DNA of 64,000 nt, from contig CAYTVL010000020.1 in the NCBI GenBank assembly GCA_964441775.1, positions 24,170-88,169 of the forward strand, written 5' to 3'. The notes below the pieces were generated by a model. That model saw nothing but the letters and a program-made list of their open reading frames with translations. It was not told the DNA's origin and ran no database searches. Made by a program: the position numbers and the translations under genes. Below, piece by piece: positions 51,138-60,373 of the stretch. This DNA comes from SYOC01 sp964441775. GTDB taxonomy: Bacteria; Desulfobacterota; Binatia; Bin18. Numbering within the stretch: the first letter of the stretch is position 1; each line of letters starts with the position of its first letter.

Positions 51138-52019
51138 ATGTTACGCGGCGTCTATGCAGCTTTAATTACGCCTTTTGATAAACGTGAAAACATTGATGAA
51201 AAAGCCTGTGAGGCCATCATCAACTGGACCATCGGGAAAGGCGTCACTGGCGTCTTCACCGTCAGCAGCACGGGTGAGTCCTGGGCGCTGAGTTTTGAGG
51301 AGAAGGTCCGCTTGTTTCAACTGACAGTGGCGATCACGCGAAAACGGACCCCGGTCATCGCCGGTGTCGGCGCGCCATCAACTCGTGAATCGATTCGTCT
51401 CGCAGAGGAAGCGCAGAAAGCTGGGATCGATTACCTCTGCGCTGCGCCGCCCAGTTTTGTCCGCCCGAATCAAGAGGAGATGAGCGCGCATTTTGAGGCG
51501 ATTGCCAGAGCGACGAGTATCCCGTTGATTTTGTACAACATCCCCATGCTGGCGGGGAACGTCTTAGGTGTCCCAGCAGTGAAGTCTCTGGCAGGGCGAG
51601 TGCCACGAATTGTCGGCATTAAGGACAGCGGCGGTGACTTAACGGTGTTAAATGATCTCTTGATCGGACGTCGTACGGATTTTGGCGTGGTGACCGGCAT
51701 CGACACCTTGGTGTTGCCCGGCTTGTTAGCCGGTAGCCAGGGCGCAATTCTTGGCAGCGCCAACGTCTGCCCGGAATTATCACTCGAAGTGCTGCGCTTG
51801 TTCGATGCTGATCGCTGGGAAGAGGCGTGGAAAGTACAGAATCGGTTGACGCGATTTTGGCTGGCGATGGGGCTCGGCTCGTTCCCCGCGCCGGTAAAAG
51901 CGGCGATGGAGCTGATTGGGTTGCCGGCTGGAGCGCCCCGCGCCCCTATTGCCCCGCTTGACGCGGAACGGCGTGACGCGCTGAAGCGAGAATTGCAAGC
52001 GATGGGCGTGATGGGGTAA
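51138..52019 (+). CDS. Dihydrodipicolinate synthase/N-acetylneuraminate lyase family protein
   Basis: A 293-residue TIM-barrel class I aldolase. The active site is complete: Thr/Ser in SSTGESWALS, Tyr in ILYNIPMLAG, and the Schiff-base Lys in IVGIKDSGGDL. The family includes DapA (lysine synthesis) and many lyases for sugar acids or pyruvate aldols; which one applies is uncertain. The ATG at 51138 has GAGGAGAAC upstream; an ATG 15 bases earlier is less likely. Confidence 0.9.
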   Translation: MLRGVYAALITPFDKRENIDEKACEAIINWTIGKGVTGVFTVSSTGESWALSFEEKVRLFQLTVAITRKRTPVIAGVGAPSTRESIRLAEEAQKAGIDYLCAAPPSFVRPNQEEMSAHFEAIARATSIPLILYNIPMLAGNVLGVPAVKSLAGRVPRIVGIKDSGGDLTVLNDLLIGRRTDFGVVTGIDTLVLPGLLAGSQGAILGSANVCPELSLEVLRLFDADRWEEAWKVQNRLTRFWLAMGLGSFPAPVKAAMELIGLPAGAPRAPIAPLDAERRDALKRELQAMGVMG

Positions 52020-52071
52020 ATGCGGAATGCGGAATCATGAATACGGAACGGGCAATGTTGTAATTTACTGT

Positions 52072-52192
52072 ACTGATTTTGAAAGGCTTGGTTTCGTCAT
52101 GCCAGCGAAAGCTGGCATCCAGGAAGATTTAGCACCCGCCTCCGATTATGTCCCCTGGATTCTGGGTCTCGCGTTGCTCGCCCAGAATGACG
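52072..52192. repeat. GTCATGCC-type palindromic repeat (copy D)
   Basis: Complete element between the aldolase and XRE genes: ACTGATTTTGA, then hairpin GTCATGCCAGC-GAAA-GCTGGCATCCAG, a GAAGATTTAGCAC core shared with copy C, then CTGGATTCTGGG...CCCAGAATGACG. The remaining bases of this 278-base gap hold no gene. Confidence 0.8.
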
Positions 52193-52297
52193 TAATCATT
52201 GCCTATCCTCATATTTACGGCGTCAGACTAAGAGGTTTTTTGTCTATTCGTTGGCTCCGCTTGCTGTTGCAAGCAAATTCAGCTAGCTCAGAAGACT

Positions 52298-52666
52298 ATG
52301 GCAAACAAAAATGCTGATCCCTATGTGAGTCTCGGCGAGTTTATCCGGCGTCAGCGCGAACTTGCGCAACTTTCCGTTCGGCAACTCGCCGACATGTGCG
52401 GTATTTCTAATCCCTATCTCAGTCAAATTGAACGCGGGCTGCGAACGCCGAGTAGTATGATTTTACAGTCGCTCGCCAAAGGGCTGCGTCTCTCGGCGGA
52501 GACGTTGTACTCACAAGCGGGCATCCTCGATCCGCAGGATGCGGAAGAGAGCGATGTGATCAAATCGGTCATGCGCGATCCTCATATTTCCGCGCGCCAA
52601 CGGGAGATGCTGATCGACATGTATCGCTCATTTCGCAAAGTGAACGAAGCAGCAGAAAAATCATGA
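52298..52666 (+). CDS. XRE-family helix-turn-helix regulator
   Basis: A 122-residue regulator. LGEFIRRQRELAQLSVRQLA, DMCGISNPYLSQIERGLRTP is a textbook Cro/CI-type helix-turn-helix; the C-terminus (HISARQREMLIDMYRSFRKV) is a short helical region. It lies 125 bases upstream of a phasin-like gene on the same strand; regulators of this type sometimes control polyhydroxyalkanoate granule genes. Confidence 0.88.
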   Translation: MANKNADPYVSLGEFIRRQRELAQLSVRQLADMCGISNPYLSQIERGLRTPSSMILQSLAKGLRLSAETLYSQAGILDPQDAEESDVIKSVMRDPHISARQREMLIDMYRSFRKVNEAAEKS

Positions 52667-52791
52667 AGGTGAGGCTTTCGTCATCTACGTAACAAAAGTC
52701 GTGCGCTGAATGCTTGCAATGGTTAGCGCAATCAGCTAGCATGCCTTTATCAACGGCGACGGGCGCCGAAACCAGAAGGGAGACCGCAAGC

Positions 52792-53106
52792 ATGGCCGAG
52801 AGCACAACGTTCAATAACCCATTCACTAAGATGTTTAGCGAACTCAATGCCCCGTGGTGTGACGCGGTGAAGAACGCCGCAGCGCAATACATTGACAATA
52901 GTGAAAAATGGGCAAAGCAATCGCTCAAGTGGGGCGAGAAAGCGACGGAATGGGCCAACGCGACGCCGTTTGCGCCATTGTTTGAGACCCAACGGCTCGT
53001 CGCCAAGCAAGCCGTAGAGATGTCCGCGGATATCGCGCGTCGCTTGTGGCAGCTTGAGAGCAAAATCGAAGAGAAAGTGGAAGAAGCGATGGGCAAGAAA
53101 GCGTAA
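52792..53106 (+). CDS. Phasin-like small helical protein
   Basis: A 104-residue, Cys-poor, mostly helical protein with amphipathic segments (AVKNAAAQYIDNSEKWAKQS, LKWGEKATEWANAT, FETQRLVAKQAVEMSADIAR). The composition and length resemble phasins, which coat polyhydroxyalkanoate granules, but I see no diagnostic motif and no PHA synthase in the window. The start at 52792 follows AAGGGAG. It could instead be a lipid-droplet or chaperone-like protein. Confidence 0.6.
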   Translation: MAESTTFNNPFTKMFSELNAPWCDAVKNAAAQYIDNSEKWAKQSLKWGEKATEWANATPFAPLFETQRLVAKQAVEMSADIARRLWQLESKIEEKVEEAMGKKA

Positions 53107-53121
53107 GTTCCTGGGGTGGGG

Positions 53122-53163
53122 CGCGGGCGTCCCGCCCGCGAAAACAGCGGCCGAGACGGCCGC
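53122..53163. repeat. Two tandem hairpins between convergent genes
   Basis: CGCGGGCG-TCC-CGCCCGCG (53122-53140) and GCGGCCG-AGA-CGGCCGC (53147-53163), each a perfect stem with a 3-base loop. They fill the gap between the convergent phasin-like and Crp-like genes, as the five-hairpin cluster does at 15304. Confidence 0.75.
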
Positions 53164-53188
53164 GCTTCCAGCGAAAATCGGACAACGG

Positions 53189-53899
53189 CTATCCCTCTTG
53201 CGGTGAGCTCACCACTTCCTGTAGCCGTTCCGGAATCACAATCAGTTTCCGCCCGTCGCGCAGCAACATCTGCTGCCGCTCCAACTCTTTCATGTGTTCG
53301 GTGACCTTTTGCCGTGAGGCGCCGACGAGATCAGCGAGATCCTCGTGGGTGACCTGCAGAATGAGGATCGTGCCCCGCGCATCTTGCACCCCAAATTTCT
53401 GCGCCAGCTCCAACAGCGCCAGCGCGAGTCGTTGCCTGAGGCCCAGACCCTGAAATCTGGTATAGCGATAGAGCAGCCCCGCCCAGCGGGTTACCGTGCT
53501 GCCCATCAGTTCGCTGAAATTCGTGAAGGGAACGCCTAGGAGTGTGATGACAAACGTCTCTGGCCGGATGCCGGCGACCCAACAATCGCTAAATGCCTCA
53601 CACTGGAAGCCGCGAGTCATACCGGACATCAGCGACGTAATGCCAAAAAATTCTCCTGGACAAATTAAACTCACTAACACTTCTTCTCCGTCGACATTGG
53701 GCAGCAAGAGCTTGACCACCCCTGAGATCAAGAGATAGAGGGTGTCGGAGGGGCCACCTTCGGTAAAGAGCCTGACATGCCGATCCACGTGGCGGAGCGT
53801 CATCTGGGAAATGAGTTTTTCGAGATGCTCATCCGACGCCCAAGGCAAGGCTTTGAGGCGACGCAGGGTCGTGAGATTCAGCAGTGGTTGACGAGCCAT
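53189..53899 (-). CDS. Crp/Fnr family transcriptional regulator
   Basis: About 236 residues. A cyclic-nucleotide-binding-fold domain (LFTEGGPSDTLYLLISGVVK, ICPGEFFGITSLMSGMTRGF) is followed by the dimer helix and a winged helix (VTHEDLADLVGASRQKVTEH). The ligand pocket has Gly-Glu and an Arg, but not the exact R-S-A of E. coli CRP, so cAMP binding is possible, not certain. No Fnr-type N-terminal Cys cluster. I start at the ATG at 53899, which gives the usual family length; the frame is open upstream and a start at 53953 or 53959 is possible. A strong inverted repeat lies 57-86 bases upstream. Confidence 0.88.
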   Translation of the reverse strand: MARQPLLNLTTLRRLKALPWASDEHLEKLISQMTLRHVDRHVRLFTEGGPSDTLYLLISGVVKLLLPNVDGEEVLVSLICPGEFFGITSLMSGMTRGFQCEAFSDCWVAGIRPETFVITLLGVPFTNFSELMGSTVTRWAGLLYRYTRFQGLGLRQRLALALLELAQKFGVQDARGTILILQVTHEDLADLVGASRQKVTEHMKELERQQMLLRDGRKLIVIPERLQEVVSSPQEG

Positions 53900-53955
53900 A
53901 GAGTAACGCACTCCGTTCCGGAGACCGAGTAAATTCGCTTTCTCACTTTCCATAG

Positions 53956-53985
53956 GCATATTTGTCATTGAGGTGACAAATATGC
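53956..53985. promoter_or_regulatory. Crp/Fnr-type inverted repeat upstream of the regulator gene
   Basis: GCATATTTGTCA, six bases, TGACAAATATGC: perfect 12-bp arms around a 6-base spacer. The core TGTCA-N6-TGACA has the spacing of Crp/Fnr sites. It lies in the divergent region before the regulator and the hydrolase gene and probably serves autoregulation and control of the hydrolase. Confidence 0.7.
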
Positions 53986-54073
53986 AAGACTCCGGTACCA
54001 TTCCGCCAGCAATTGACGCTGAAGCATGGGGAGACAAGGCGTTTCTATTGCGTTGACAAAGGAGGACGTTGTC

Positions 54074-55867
54074 ATGATCGTACAAGCGCGGACAGAATAC
54101 AAAGTAGTCGTCGAAAAAAATGTGCCGATGCAGACTCGAGACGGAGTCACGCTCTTTGCCGATGTAATCCGTCCGGACGCACCAGGCCGGTTTCCGGTCT
54201 TGTTGAGCCGCACCCCGTATGGGAAGCGGGGGATGGACGACCCTAACGGGCCGCATTCCCTATACGCTCGTTATGGCTATGTGGCGGTCATCCAAGACTG
54301 TCGCGGTCGCTTCGAGTCCGAGGGCGAATACGACACCATCTTTCAAGAAAGTAATGACGGCTATGACGCCGTCGAATGGGCGGCGCGGTTGCCGTGGTCC
54401 AACGGGCGCGTCGGCACGACGGGGCAGTCCTATTTGGGGCTCACGCAATATCTGATTGCTTGCAATGATCCCCTGCCGCCGTCACTGCAAGTGATGGCTC
54501 CGGTCTCCGCCTCGTCGGATTACCATGCGAGCTGGATTTATCACACTGGCGGCGTCTCACTGTGGGGGTGGATGGCGCCTTACGCCATCTTCAAGGGACT
54601 CAATACGCTCAAACGGAAACAGCGCGCCGACCTCATGGAAAAAATGAAGGAGTATGTCGAGGGTCACGAATTCCCCATTCCGCGCCGCACCCGTTTCGGT
54701 CTCAACGCCTTCACGCCGCTTTCTGATCAATGGTATCGTCATCTGCCCATCAAAGACTGGGGTGAGCTGCTGAAGGAGACCGCGCCGTATTTTGCCGAAC
54801 ATATCAAGCAGGCCGACGACGGTGAGTATTGGTATCGCGCGAACGTTAATCGTCACGCCGCAAGCGTTAGCGTGCCGATGCTGCATGTCACCTCGTGGTA
54901 TGACATTTTCGCGGAAGGCGGGCCCAGCGTCTATCAAAGTGTAAAAGCGCACAGCCAGTTTGAGAAAGCGCGCAACGGGCAGCGATTAATTATCGGACCG
55001 TGGGGGCATCTGTTGCCGTACCATGTACCCAGCTCGCGGGGCACGGGCGACATTGATTTTGGACCGAACGCCTTGATCGACCTCAACCAGACCCTGCTGC
55101 GCTGGTTCGATTATTGGTTGAAAGATGTTCAGAACGGTGTCATGGACGAGCCGCCGGTCACGCTCTTCACTTTGGGTGAGAATCGCTGGAAGACCTTGGC
55201 TGACTGGCCGCCTCCGGGCATGCGCCAAGTGCGATATTTTCTACATAGTCAACAGGGGGCCAACTCCTTGCGTGGCGATGGCGCGCTTTCGACTGTGCCG
55301 CCCGCCAGGGAACGTACGGACACTTACGTCTACGATCCGGACGACCCGACGCCTTCCTTGGGCGGCGCCAATCTCACGATCGACATCGGTGTGCAAGATC
55401 AACGACCGGTCGAAGAGCGCAACGATGTCTTGGTCTTCACCTCGGAGCCTATGGCGCAACCGTTGGAAATTACCGGCCCCGTCACCGTCGCTCTCTGGGC
55501 TGCGTCTTCGGCGGTTGATACGGACTTCACCGCGAAACTCGTGGACGTGCATCCGAACGGCTACGCGCAGAATCTCCTTGACGGCATCATCCGTGCGCGT
55601 TACCGGGAATCCACCAGCGCGCCAACCTTGATGGAGGCTGGAAGGCCGTATCTGTTTACCATCGATCTGTGGGCCACGAGCAATGTGTTCTTACCGGGGC
55701 ACTGCATCCGCTTGGAGATCGGCTCCAGCAACTTCCCGCGTTTCGACCGCAACCTGAATACAGGAGAGCGGTTTGGCGAGGGAACAAAGGGAAAGCCAGC
55801 GCAACAAACCGTATTCCATCAGGACGATATGGCGTCATACATCCTGCTGCCAGTGATGCCGAGGTAG
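54074..55867 (+). CDS. CocE/NonD family hydrolase
   Basis: A 597-residue alpha/beta hydrolase of the X-Pro dipeptidyl-peptidase / cocaine esterase family. LFADVIRPDAPGRFPVLLSR opens the domain; the nucleophile Ser119 is in GRVGTTGQSYLG; the catalytic Asp/His are in the later DIFAEGGPSVYQ and IIGPWGH stretches. The C-terminal third is the jelly-roll domain (LEITGPVTVALWAASSAVDT). It cleaves esters or amides; substrate unknown. No signal peptide. AAAGGAGGAC precedes the ATG at 54074. Confidence 0.92.
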   Translation: MIVQARTEYKVVVEKNVPMQTRDGVTLFADVIRPDAPGRFPVLLSRTPYGKRGMDDPNGPHSLYARYGYVAVIQDCRGRFESEGEYDTIFQESNDGYDAVEWAARLPWSNGRVGTTGQSYLGLTQYLIACNDPLPPSLQVMAPVSASSDYHASWIYHTGGVSLWGWMAPYAIFKGLNTLKRKQRADLMEKMKEYVEGHEFPIPRRTRFGLNAFTPLSDQWYRHLPIKDWGELLKETAPYFAEHIKQADDGEYWYRANVNRHAASVSVPMLHVTSWYDIFAEGGPSVYQSVKAHSQFEKARNGQRLIIGPWGHLLPYHVPSSRGTGDIDFGPNALIDLNQTLLRWFDYWLKDVQNGVMDEPPVTLFTLGENRWKTLADWPPPGMRQVRYFLHSQQGANSLRGDGALSTVPPARERTDTYVYDPDDPTPSLGGANLTIDIGVQDQRPVEERNDVLVFTSEPMAQPLEITGPVTVALWAASSAVDTDFTAKLVDVHPNGYAQNLLDGIIRARYRESTSAPTLMEAGRPYLFTIDLWATSNVFLPGHCIRLEIGSSNFPRFDRNLNTGERFGEGTKGKPAQQTVFHQDDMASYILLPVMPR

Positions 55868-55971
55868 AGCAGCCGAGAGTTGCTCGCTCGATCTTATAGG
55901 TTGCACTCCGAAATCAAGCAGGTAATATAGCCTCCCAGGTAAGGAACGGATCCGGTCTCGGGAGGCTTGTG

Positions 55972-58900
55972 ATGAAGATTGCTCGTTTGCTGCTACTTTT
56001 CTTGGTGACGTGGGCAACCAGTTTGCTTGGCTGGCCGTGCCTGCCTGTCGCTTTTGCCCAGACCAGTGGGGGAGGAGTAGCCAAAGCAGTTTCCGTGCAG
56101 GGAACTGTGGAAGTGCAACGCGTCGGAGAAACTAGCTGGCGACCTGTGCAGTTGAACGACGCCTTTCGTCCGGGTGATAAGATTCGCGTGCTAGACAAAA
56201 GTCGAGCTGATGTAGCGATGCTCGACCAGTCCGTGCTGCGCCTGAACGCTAACACGGAGATCACCGTTCAAGCGGTGAAAGAGGAGCGGACTGGGGTTGT
56301 CAGTTTGCTCCGGGGCGCGGCGCATTTCTTTAGCCGTGGACCCGGCAGCCTCGATGTGGAAACTCCGTTCGCGACTGCCGGAGTGCGGGGCACTGAGTTT
56401 CTGATTGAGGTTGACGCCGCCAAGACGCTCGTAACGGTCTTTGAAGGAACGGTGGCGGCGGCAAACCCAGCCGGAAGTCTGATGTTGACTGGCGGACAAT
56501 CCGCTGTGGCCGAGGCGGGAAAAGCGCCCGTGCTACGCGTGGTGGCGCGCCCCAGGGACGCCGTGAATTGGGCGCTGTATTATCCACCGGTGCTCTATCT
56601 TCGCGCTGACGAATTTCCCGCCGGACCAGGCTGGCAAGGTATGATGCGGAACTCCATTGCATTTGCGCAAGCGGGGGATTTGCAAAAAGCCTTCGACAGC
56701 TTGGCGCAAGCGCCGCCAGATATTCGTGATCCTCGTTTCTTCGCCTATCGCGCCTCTTTGTTGCTCGCCGTGGGGCGTTCTGCCGAAGCCAGCACCGATA
56801 TTGAACGGGCGTTGCAATTGGACTCGAAGTCAGGTGACGCTCTGGCCCTGCAAACGATTATCGCCATTGTGCAAAATGAAAAAGAGAAAGCGTCAGAGAG
56901 TGCGCGCCAAGCTGTGGCGACTGCGCCAAACTCCGTCACCGCTTTGCTGGCGCTGTCATACGCCCAACAAGCTGAGTTTGACTTAGAGGGTGCGCGCGCC
57001 ACGTTGGAGAAGGCGGTGGCGCTCGATGCCAACAATGCTTTGGCCTGGGCGCGGCTGGCGGAACTGTGGTCTTCCTCGGGTGAATTGGGCGAAGCCCTCA
57101 CCGCTGCAGAGAAAGCCGTCTCTTTGGAACCGAAGCTCTCGCGTACGCAGACCGTGCTGGGGTTCGCGCATCTCATGCGGACCCAGACGGAACAAGCCAA
57201 AGCGGCCTTCGAGACAGCGATTGCGCTCGATCAAGCCGATTCACTCCCGCGACTGGGACTGGGGTTAGCGAAGATCCGCGAAGGAGACCTGAATGCTGGA
57301 AGTCGAGACGTCGAAATTGCCGCGAGTCTCGACCCCAATAATGCCCTCGTCCGCAGCTATTTGGGCAAGGCCTACTTTGAAGAGAAACGCACGAAGCTAG
57401 ATGCGCGCGAGTATGACATGGCCAAGGAGTTGGACTCGCGTGATCCCACCCCGTGGTTGTACAGCGCCATTCAGAAGCAGACGACAAATCGTCCGGTGGA
57501 AGCCTTGCAGGACGCACAAAAAGCTATTGAGCTGAACGACAATCGAGCAGTCTATCGATCGCGTCTAGAGCTTGATTCCGATCTCGCGGCGCGCAGCGCC
57601 AGCGTAGCGCGCATCTATAATGATCTGGGCTTTCAGCCGTTGGCGCTTGTGGAAGGGTGGAAATCCCTCAACACCGATCCGAGTAACTTTTCCGCGCACC
57701 GATTTTTGGCCGATTCGTATTCGAGTTTGCCGCGACATGAAATTGCTCGGGTGAGCGAACTGCTCCAGTCGCAACTGCTGCAGCCGCTCAACATGACGCC
57801 CATTCAGCCCCAACTTGCGGAAAGCAACTTGTTTCTCATCAGTGCAGGAGGTCCAGGAGCGCTCTCGTTCAATGAGTTCAATCCGTTGTTTAACCGCAAT
57901 GGCATTACCGCGCAGGCAGGCAGTATGCTTGGGGAACATGACACGTATGCTGGAGAAGGGATTATCTCTGGCATCCATAAGAATCTCGCCTTCAGTATTG
58001 GCGGCCTGCACTACACCACCGACGGCTGGCGGAAAAACGCCGACCAGAAAGACGATATCGCCAACGTATTTCTACAATATGAACTCTCTCCGCAAACGAG
58101 TATTCAGGGTGAATACCGACACCGAGACTTCGAGAGCGGCGATCTGAAGCTCAATTTTCTCCGAAGTGATTTTAGTCAGTTCTTTCGTGATAACATCACG
58201 ACAGATACCTACCGTCTTGGGTTGCGGCACTCGCTCTCGCCCAACTCTATTCTCCTGGGGTCGGTTATCTATCAGACCCGAGATGACAGAGGCCATGATC
58301 AACCGACGCCTTTCGCCATGATTGACGTCCAACGCAGGAATCACACGGGGATTAGCGGCGAGATTCAACACCTCTTTCGCTCGCCCTACGTGAACCTGAC
58401 CAGCGGCTTCGGATATTTCACCGTCGATGGCGCTGAGAACACACTTCTGGAGTTGAACTTGCCATTTTTTCCTGGTCCGTTTACCCAGAGCAGTAGCGTC
58501 AGGAAAGGCGTCAACCATTTCAATGCGTACATGTATTCCTATATCTCGCTCCTCAAGAACGTGACCTTCACCCTTGGCGGTAGCGGCGATTTCTATGAGC
58601 CGCGGAGCCTCTCCACGCAAAGCAGGAACCAGTTCAACCCCAAATTTGGCATTGTCTGGAATCCGTTTCCCTCCACGACGGTGCGGGCCGCAGCCTTCCG
58701 GGTCTTGCGACGAACGCTGATTACCAATCAAACGCTGGAGCCCACCCAGGTCGCGGGTTTTAATCAATTCTTTGATGACAATGATATCGAGGCCGTGCGG
58801 TCCTGGCGCTATGGCGGCGCGGTCGATCAAAAATTGCCGTTCGACCTGTATGGTGGTGTGGAGTATTCTCTGCGAGATATGTCGGTGCCCTTTGAGGACC

Positions 58901-59376
58901 TCACTGTTTTTCCGACGCAAATTAAACACGCGGACTGGCACGAAAACCTCGCTCGCGCCTATCTGCTGTGGACGCCGCATCCGTGGCTGGCTCTGCGTGC
59001 GGCCTATCATTACGAAGAGTTTGAGCGGGCGAAGGAATTCACCATCTTTCTCAGGAGACTGGCGACGCACAGCGTGCCGCTGGGGCTCTCGTTCTTCCAT
59101 CCTTGTGGGTTCAGCGCCTCGCTGCAAACGACTTACTATCATCAACACGGAACCGTTTTCCCCCAGGGCGCGGACAGTTTTGTTTCTGGCACGTCGGACT
59201 TTTGGCTGGTCGACGCCGGACTCAGTTACCGGCTGCCCGAGCGGTACGGTCTCATCACCTTCGGCGTGAAGAATATAGCGGACAAGAAGTTCAGATATCA
59301 AGAAATGGATTTTAAGAACCCGTTTCTCCAGCCTAGTCGCATGATCTTTGCGCAAATCACACTAGCCTTTCCCTGA
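55972..59376 (+). CDS. FecR - TPR - outer-membrane beta-barrel fusion protein
   Basis: A 1134-residue exported protein. A signal peptide (LLLLFLVTWATSLLGWP) is followed by a FecR domain (about 40-170: VSVQGTVEVQR, RPGDKIRVLDKSRADVAM, GVRGTEFLIEVD), a TPR array (about 215-570; ALAWARLAELWSSSGELGEA), and from about 630 a beta-barrel like TonB-dependent receptors, with alternating aromatic strands and FGVKNIADKKFRYQEMDF then a final IFAQITLAFP ending in an aromatic-hydrophobic strand as outer-membrane barrels do. No plug domain or TonB box was seen. It could sense or bind an outside ligand, with FecR and TPR in the periplasm. First gene of an apparent operon with a secreted protein and a CHASE2 cyclase. 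GGAGG precedes the ATG at 55972. Confidence 0.85.
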   Translation: MKIARLLLLFLVTWATSLLGWPCLPVAFAQTSGGGVAKAVSVQGTVEVQRVGETSWRPVQLNDAFRPGDKIRVLDKSRADVAMLDQSVLRLNANTEITVQAVKEERTGVVSLLRGAAHFFSRGPGSLDVETPFATAGVRGTEFLIEVDAAKTLVTVFEGTVAAANPAGSLMLTGGQSAVAEAGKAPVLRVVARPRDAVNWALYYPPVLYLRADEFPAGPGWQGMMRNSIAFAQAGDLQKAFDSLAQAPPDIRDPRFFAYRASLLLAVGRSAEASTDIERALQLDSKSGDALALQTIIAIVQNEKEKASESARQAVATAPNSVTALLALSYAQQAEFDLEGARATLEKAVALDANNALAWARLAELWSSSGELGEALTAAEKAVSLEPKLSRTQTVLGFAHLMRTQTEQAKAAFETAIALDQADSLPRLGLGLAKIREGDLNAGSRDVEIAASLDPNNALVRSYLGKAYFEEKRTKLDAREYDMAKELDSRDPTPWLYSAIQKQTTNRPVEALQDAQKAIELNDNRAVYRSRLELDSDLAARSASVARIYNDLGFQPLALVEGWKSLNTDPSNFSAHRFLADSYSSLPRHEIARVSELLQSQLLQPLNMTPIQPQLAESNLFLISAGGPGALSFNEFNPLFNRNGITAQAGSMLGEHDTYAGEGIISGIHKNLAFSIGGLHYTTDGWRKNADQKDDIANVFLQYELSPQTSIQGEYRHRDFESGDLKLNFLRSDFSQFFRDNITTDTYRLGLRHSLSPNSILLGSVIYQTRDDRGHDQPTPFAMIDVQRRNHTGISGEIQHLFRSPYVNLTSGFGYFTVDGAENTLLELNLPFFPGPFTQSSSVRKGVNHFNAYMYSYISLLKNVTFTLGGSGDFYEPRSLSTQSRNQFNPKFGIVWNPFPSTTVRAAAFRVLRRTLITNQTLEPTQVAGFNQFFDDNDIEAVRSWRYGGAVDQKLPFDLYGGVEYSLRDMSVPFEDLTVFPTQIKHADWHENLARAYLLWTPHPWLALRAAYHYEEFERAKEFTIFLRRLATHSVPLGLSFFHPCGFSASLQTTYYHQHGTVFPQGADSFVSGTSDFWLVDAGLSYRLPERYGLITFGVKNIADKKFRYQEMDFKNPFLQPSRMIFAQITLAFP

Positions 59377-59515
59377 AGAAAAGATTAGAAGGGCATGTTT
59401 CTTGTAAGGGGGCTGTTATGTGATGACCGATGAAGATTGGCTCTCGCGAGTTCTGGAGACGAGGTGGTGCGGCGGCATACGAAACCTACAATACCTACAG
59501 CTGAGGAGGAAGATC

Positions 59516-60334
59516 ATGGAGAAAAGAACAGCATTGCTATTTTCGGCAGTCGTGCTCGCCGTCGGGGCGCTGTTGACCGCGCCTACGGTCTTTGCGCAGA
59601 CCAGTTGTACCAGTAAAGCTGAAGGGGAAAGTGCTGGTAACTTTATTGTCAATGTAAATCAGCAAACCCAGAATGGGATTACGTCATACCTCTATACCAT
59701 CCAGAACGCTACCGGTAAAAACGGCAAACCCAACAAGTTTTTTGTATTTGTGAAGCAAGGACTCAACGGCGATCTCGTGGCGAAGGACCTAACGAACAAC
59801 AACCTTGGCGCGTATGTGACGCCTCACCATTTTTCAAGCAGCTTCCCGCCCGATGATGCTTGGGAGGTCGTCCATCACCAAGATGGAGTGGTCATTCCCA
59901 GTCTCGCTATCGGACACCAGATTCAGGTCCAAGTCTCCGAGCGGTTTAAACCGCAGGAAGGAGTGACGACGATACTCCTAGGAATAGGGAACACGTTTGA
60001 GCACTGTGGCCCGATCTTAGGGTCCACGACGCCGGGAGTACCGGAGTTCCAGGGCAGCCCGCTGGTGAGCACGGTCTCGCGTCAAACTTTTACAAACGGA
60101 TGCATTTACGATGTGACTGCGGGCAGCACGGATAATATCGTGATATCTATGATCGCTGTTACCCCTCACGGAACAAATCCTAGTGAGTTATGCACCGTAG
60201 AGAATACGCCCAATAGCTGTGAGAAAGACTTGGTCGTCCCATTTTGTCCTCCGGGAGAGCTAGGCCGACCCCCGCTGCAAAGTGTGCCAGGGGGTACGTG
60301 TTATTACCCCCCCAATCTCAAGTTTCCGTGTTAA
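59516..60334 (+). CDS. Secreted Cys-containing protein of unknown function
   Basis: A 272-residue exported protein: signal peptide TALLFSAVVLAVGALLTAPT ending in AQT, then a beta-rich mature part with eight Cys, probably paired, up to the final KFPC. No family recognised. GAGGAGGAAG before the ATG at 59516 sets the start; upstream open codons are ignored. It stands 139 bases after the FecR-TPR-barrel gene and 39 bases before the CHASE2-cyclase gene. It could be the ligand or cargo of the barrel protein. Confidence 0.72.
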   Translation: MEKRTALLFSAVVLAVGALLTAPTVFAQTSCTSKAEGESAGNFIVNVNQQTQNGITSYLYTIQNATGKNGKPNKFFVFVKQGLNGDLVAKDLTNNNLGAYVTPHHFSSSFPPDDAWEVVHHQDGVVIPSLAIGHQIQVQVSERFKPQEGVTTILLGIGNTFEHCGPILGSTTPGVPEFQGSPLVSTVSRQTFTNGCIYDVTAGSTDNIVISMIAVTPHGTNPSELCTVENTPNSCEKDLVVPFCPPGELGRPPLQSVPGGTCYYPPNLKFPC

Positions 60335-60373
60335 CCACGTCAAGTGCAGAGGAGGGGTGACGGAGCATAGCCA

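Noticed and set aside
58072..59355. A 427-codon minus-strand frame inside the FecR-TPR-barrel gene
   Set aside because: It is antisense to a protein with clear domain structure and shows no domain of its own.
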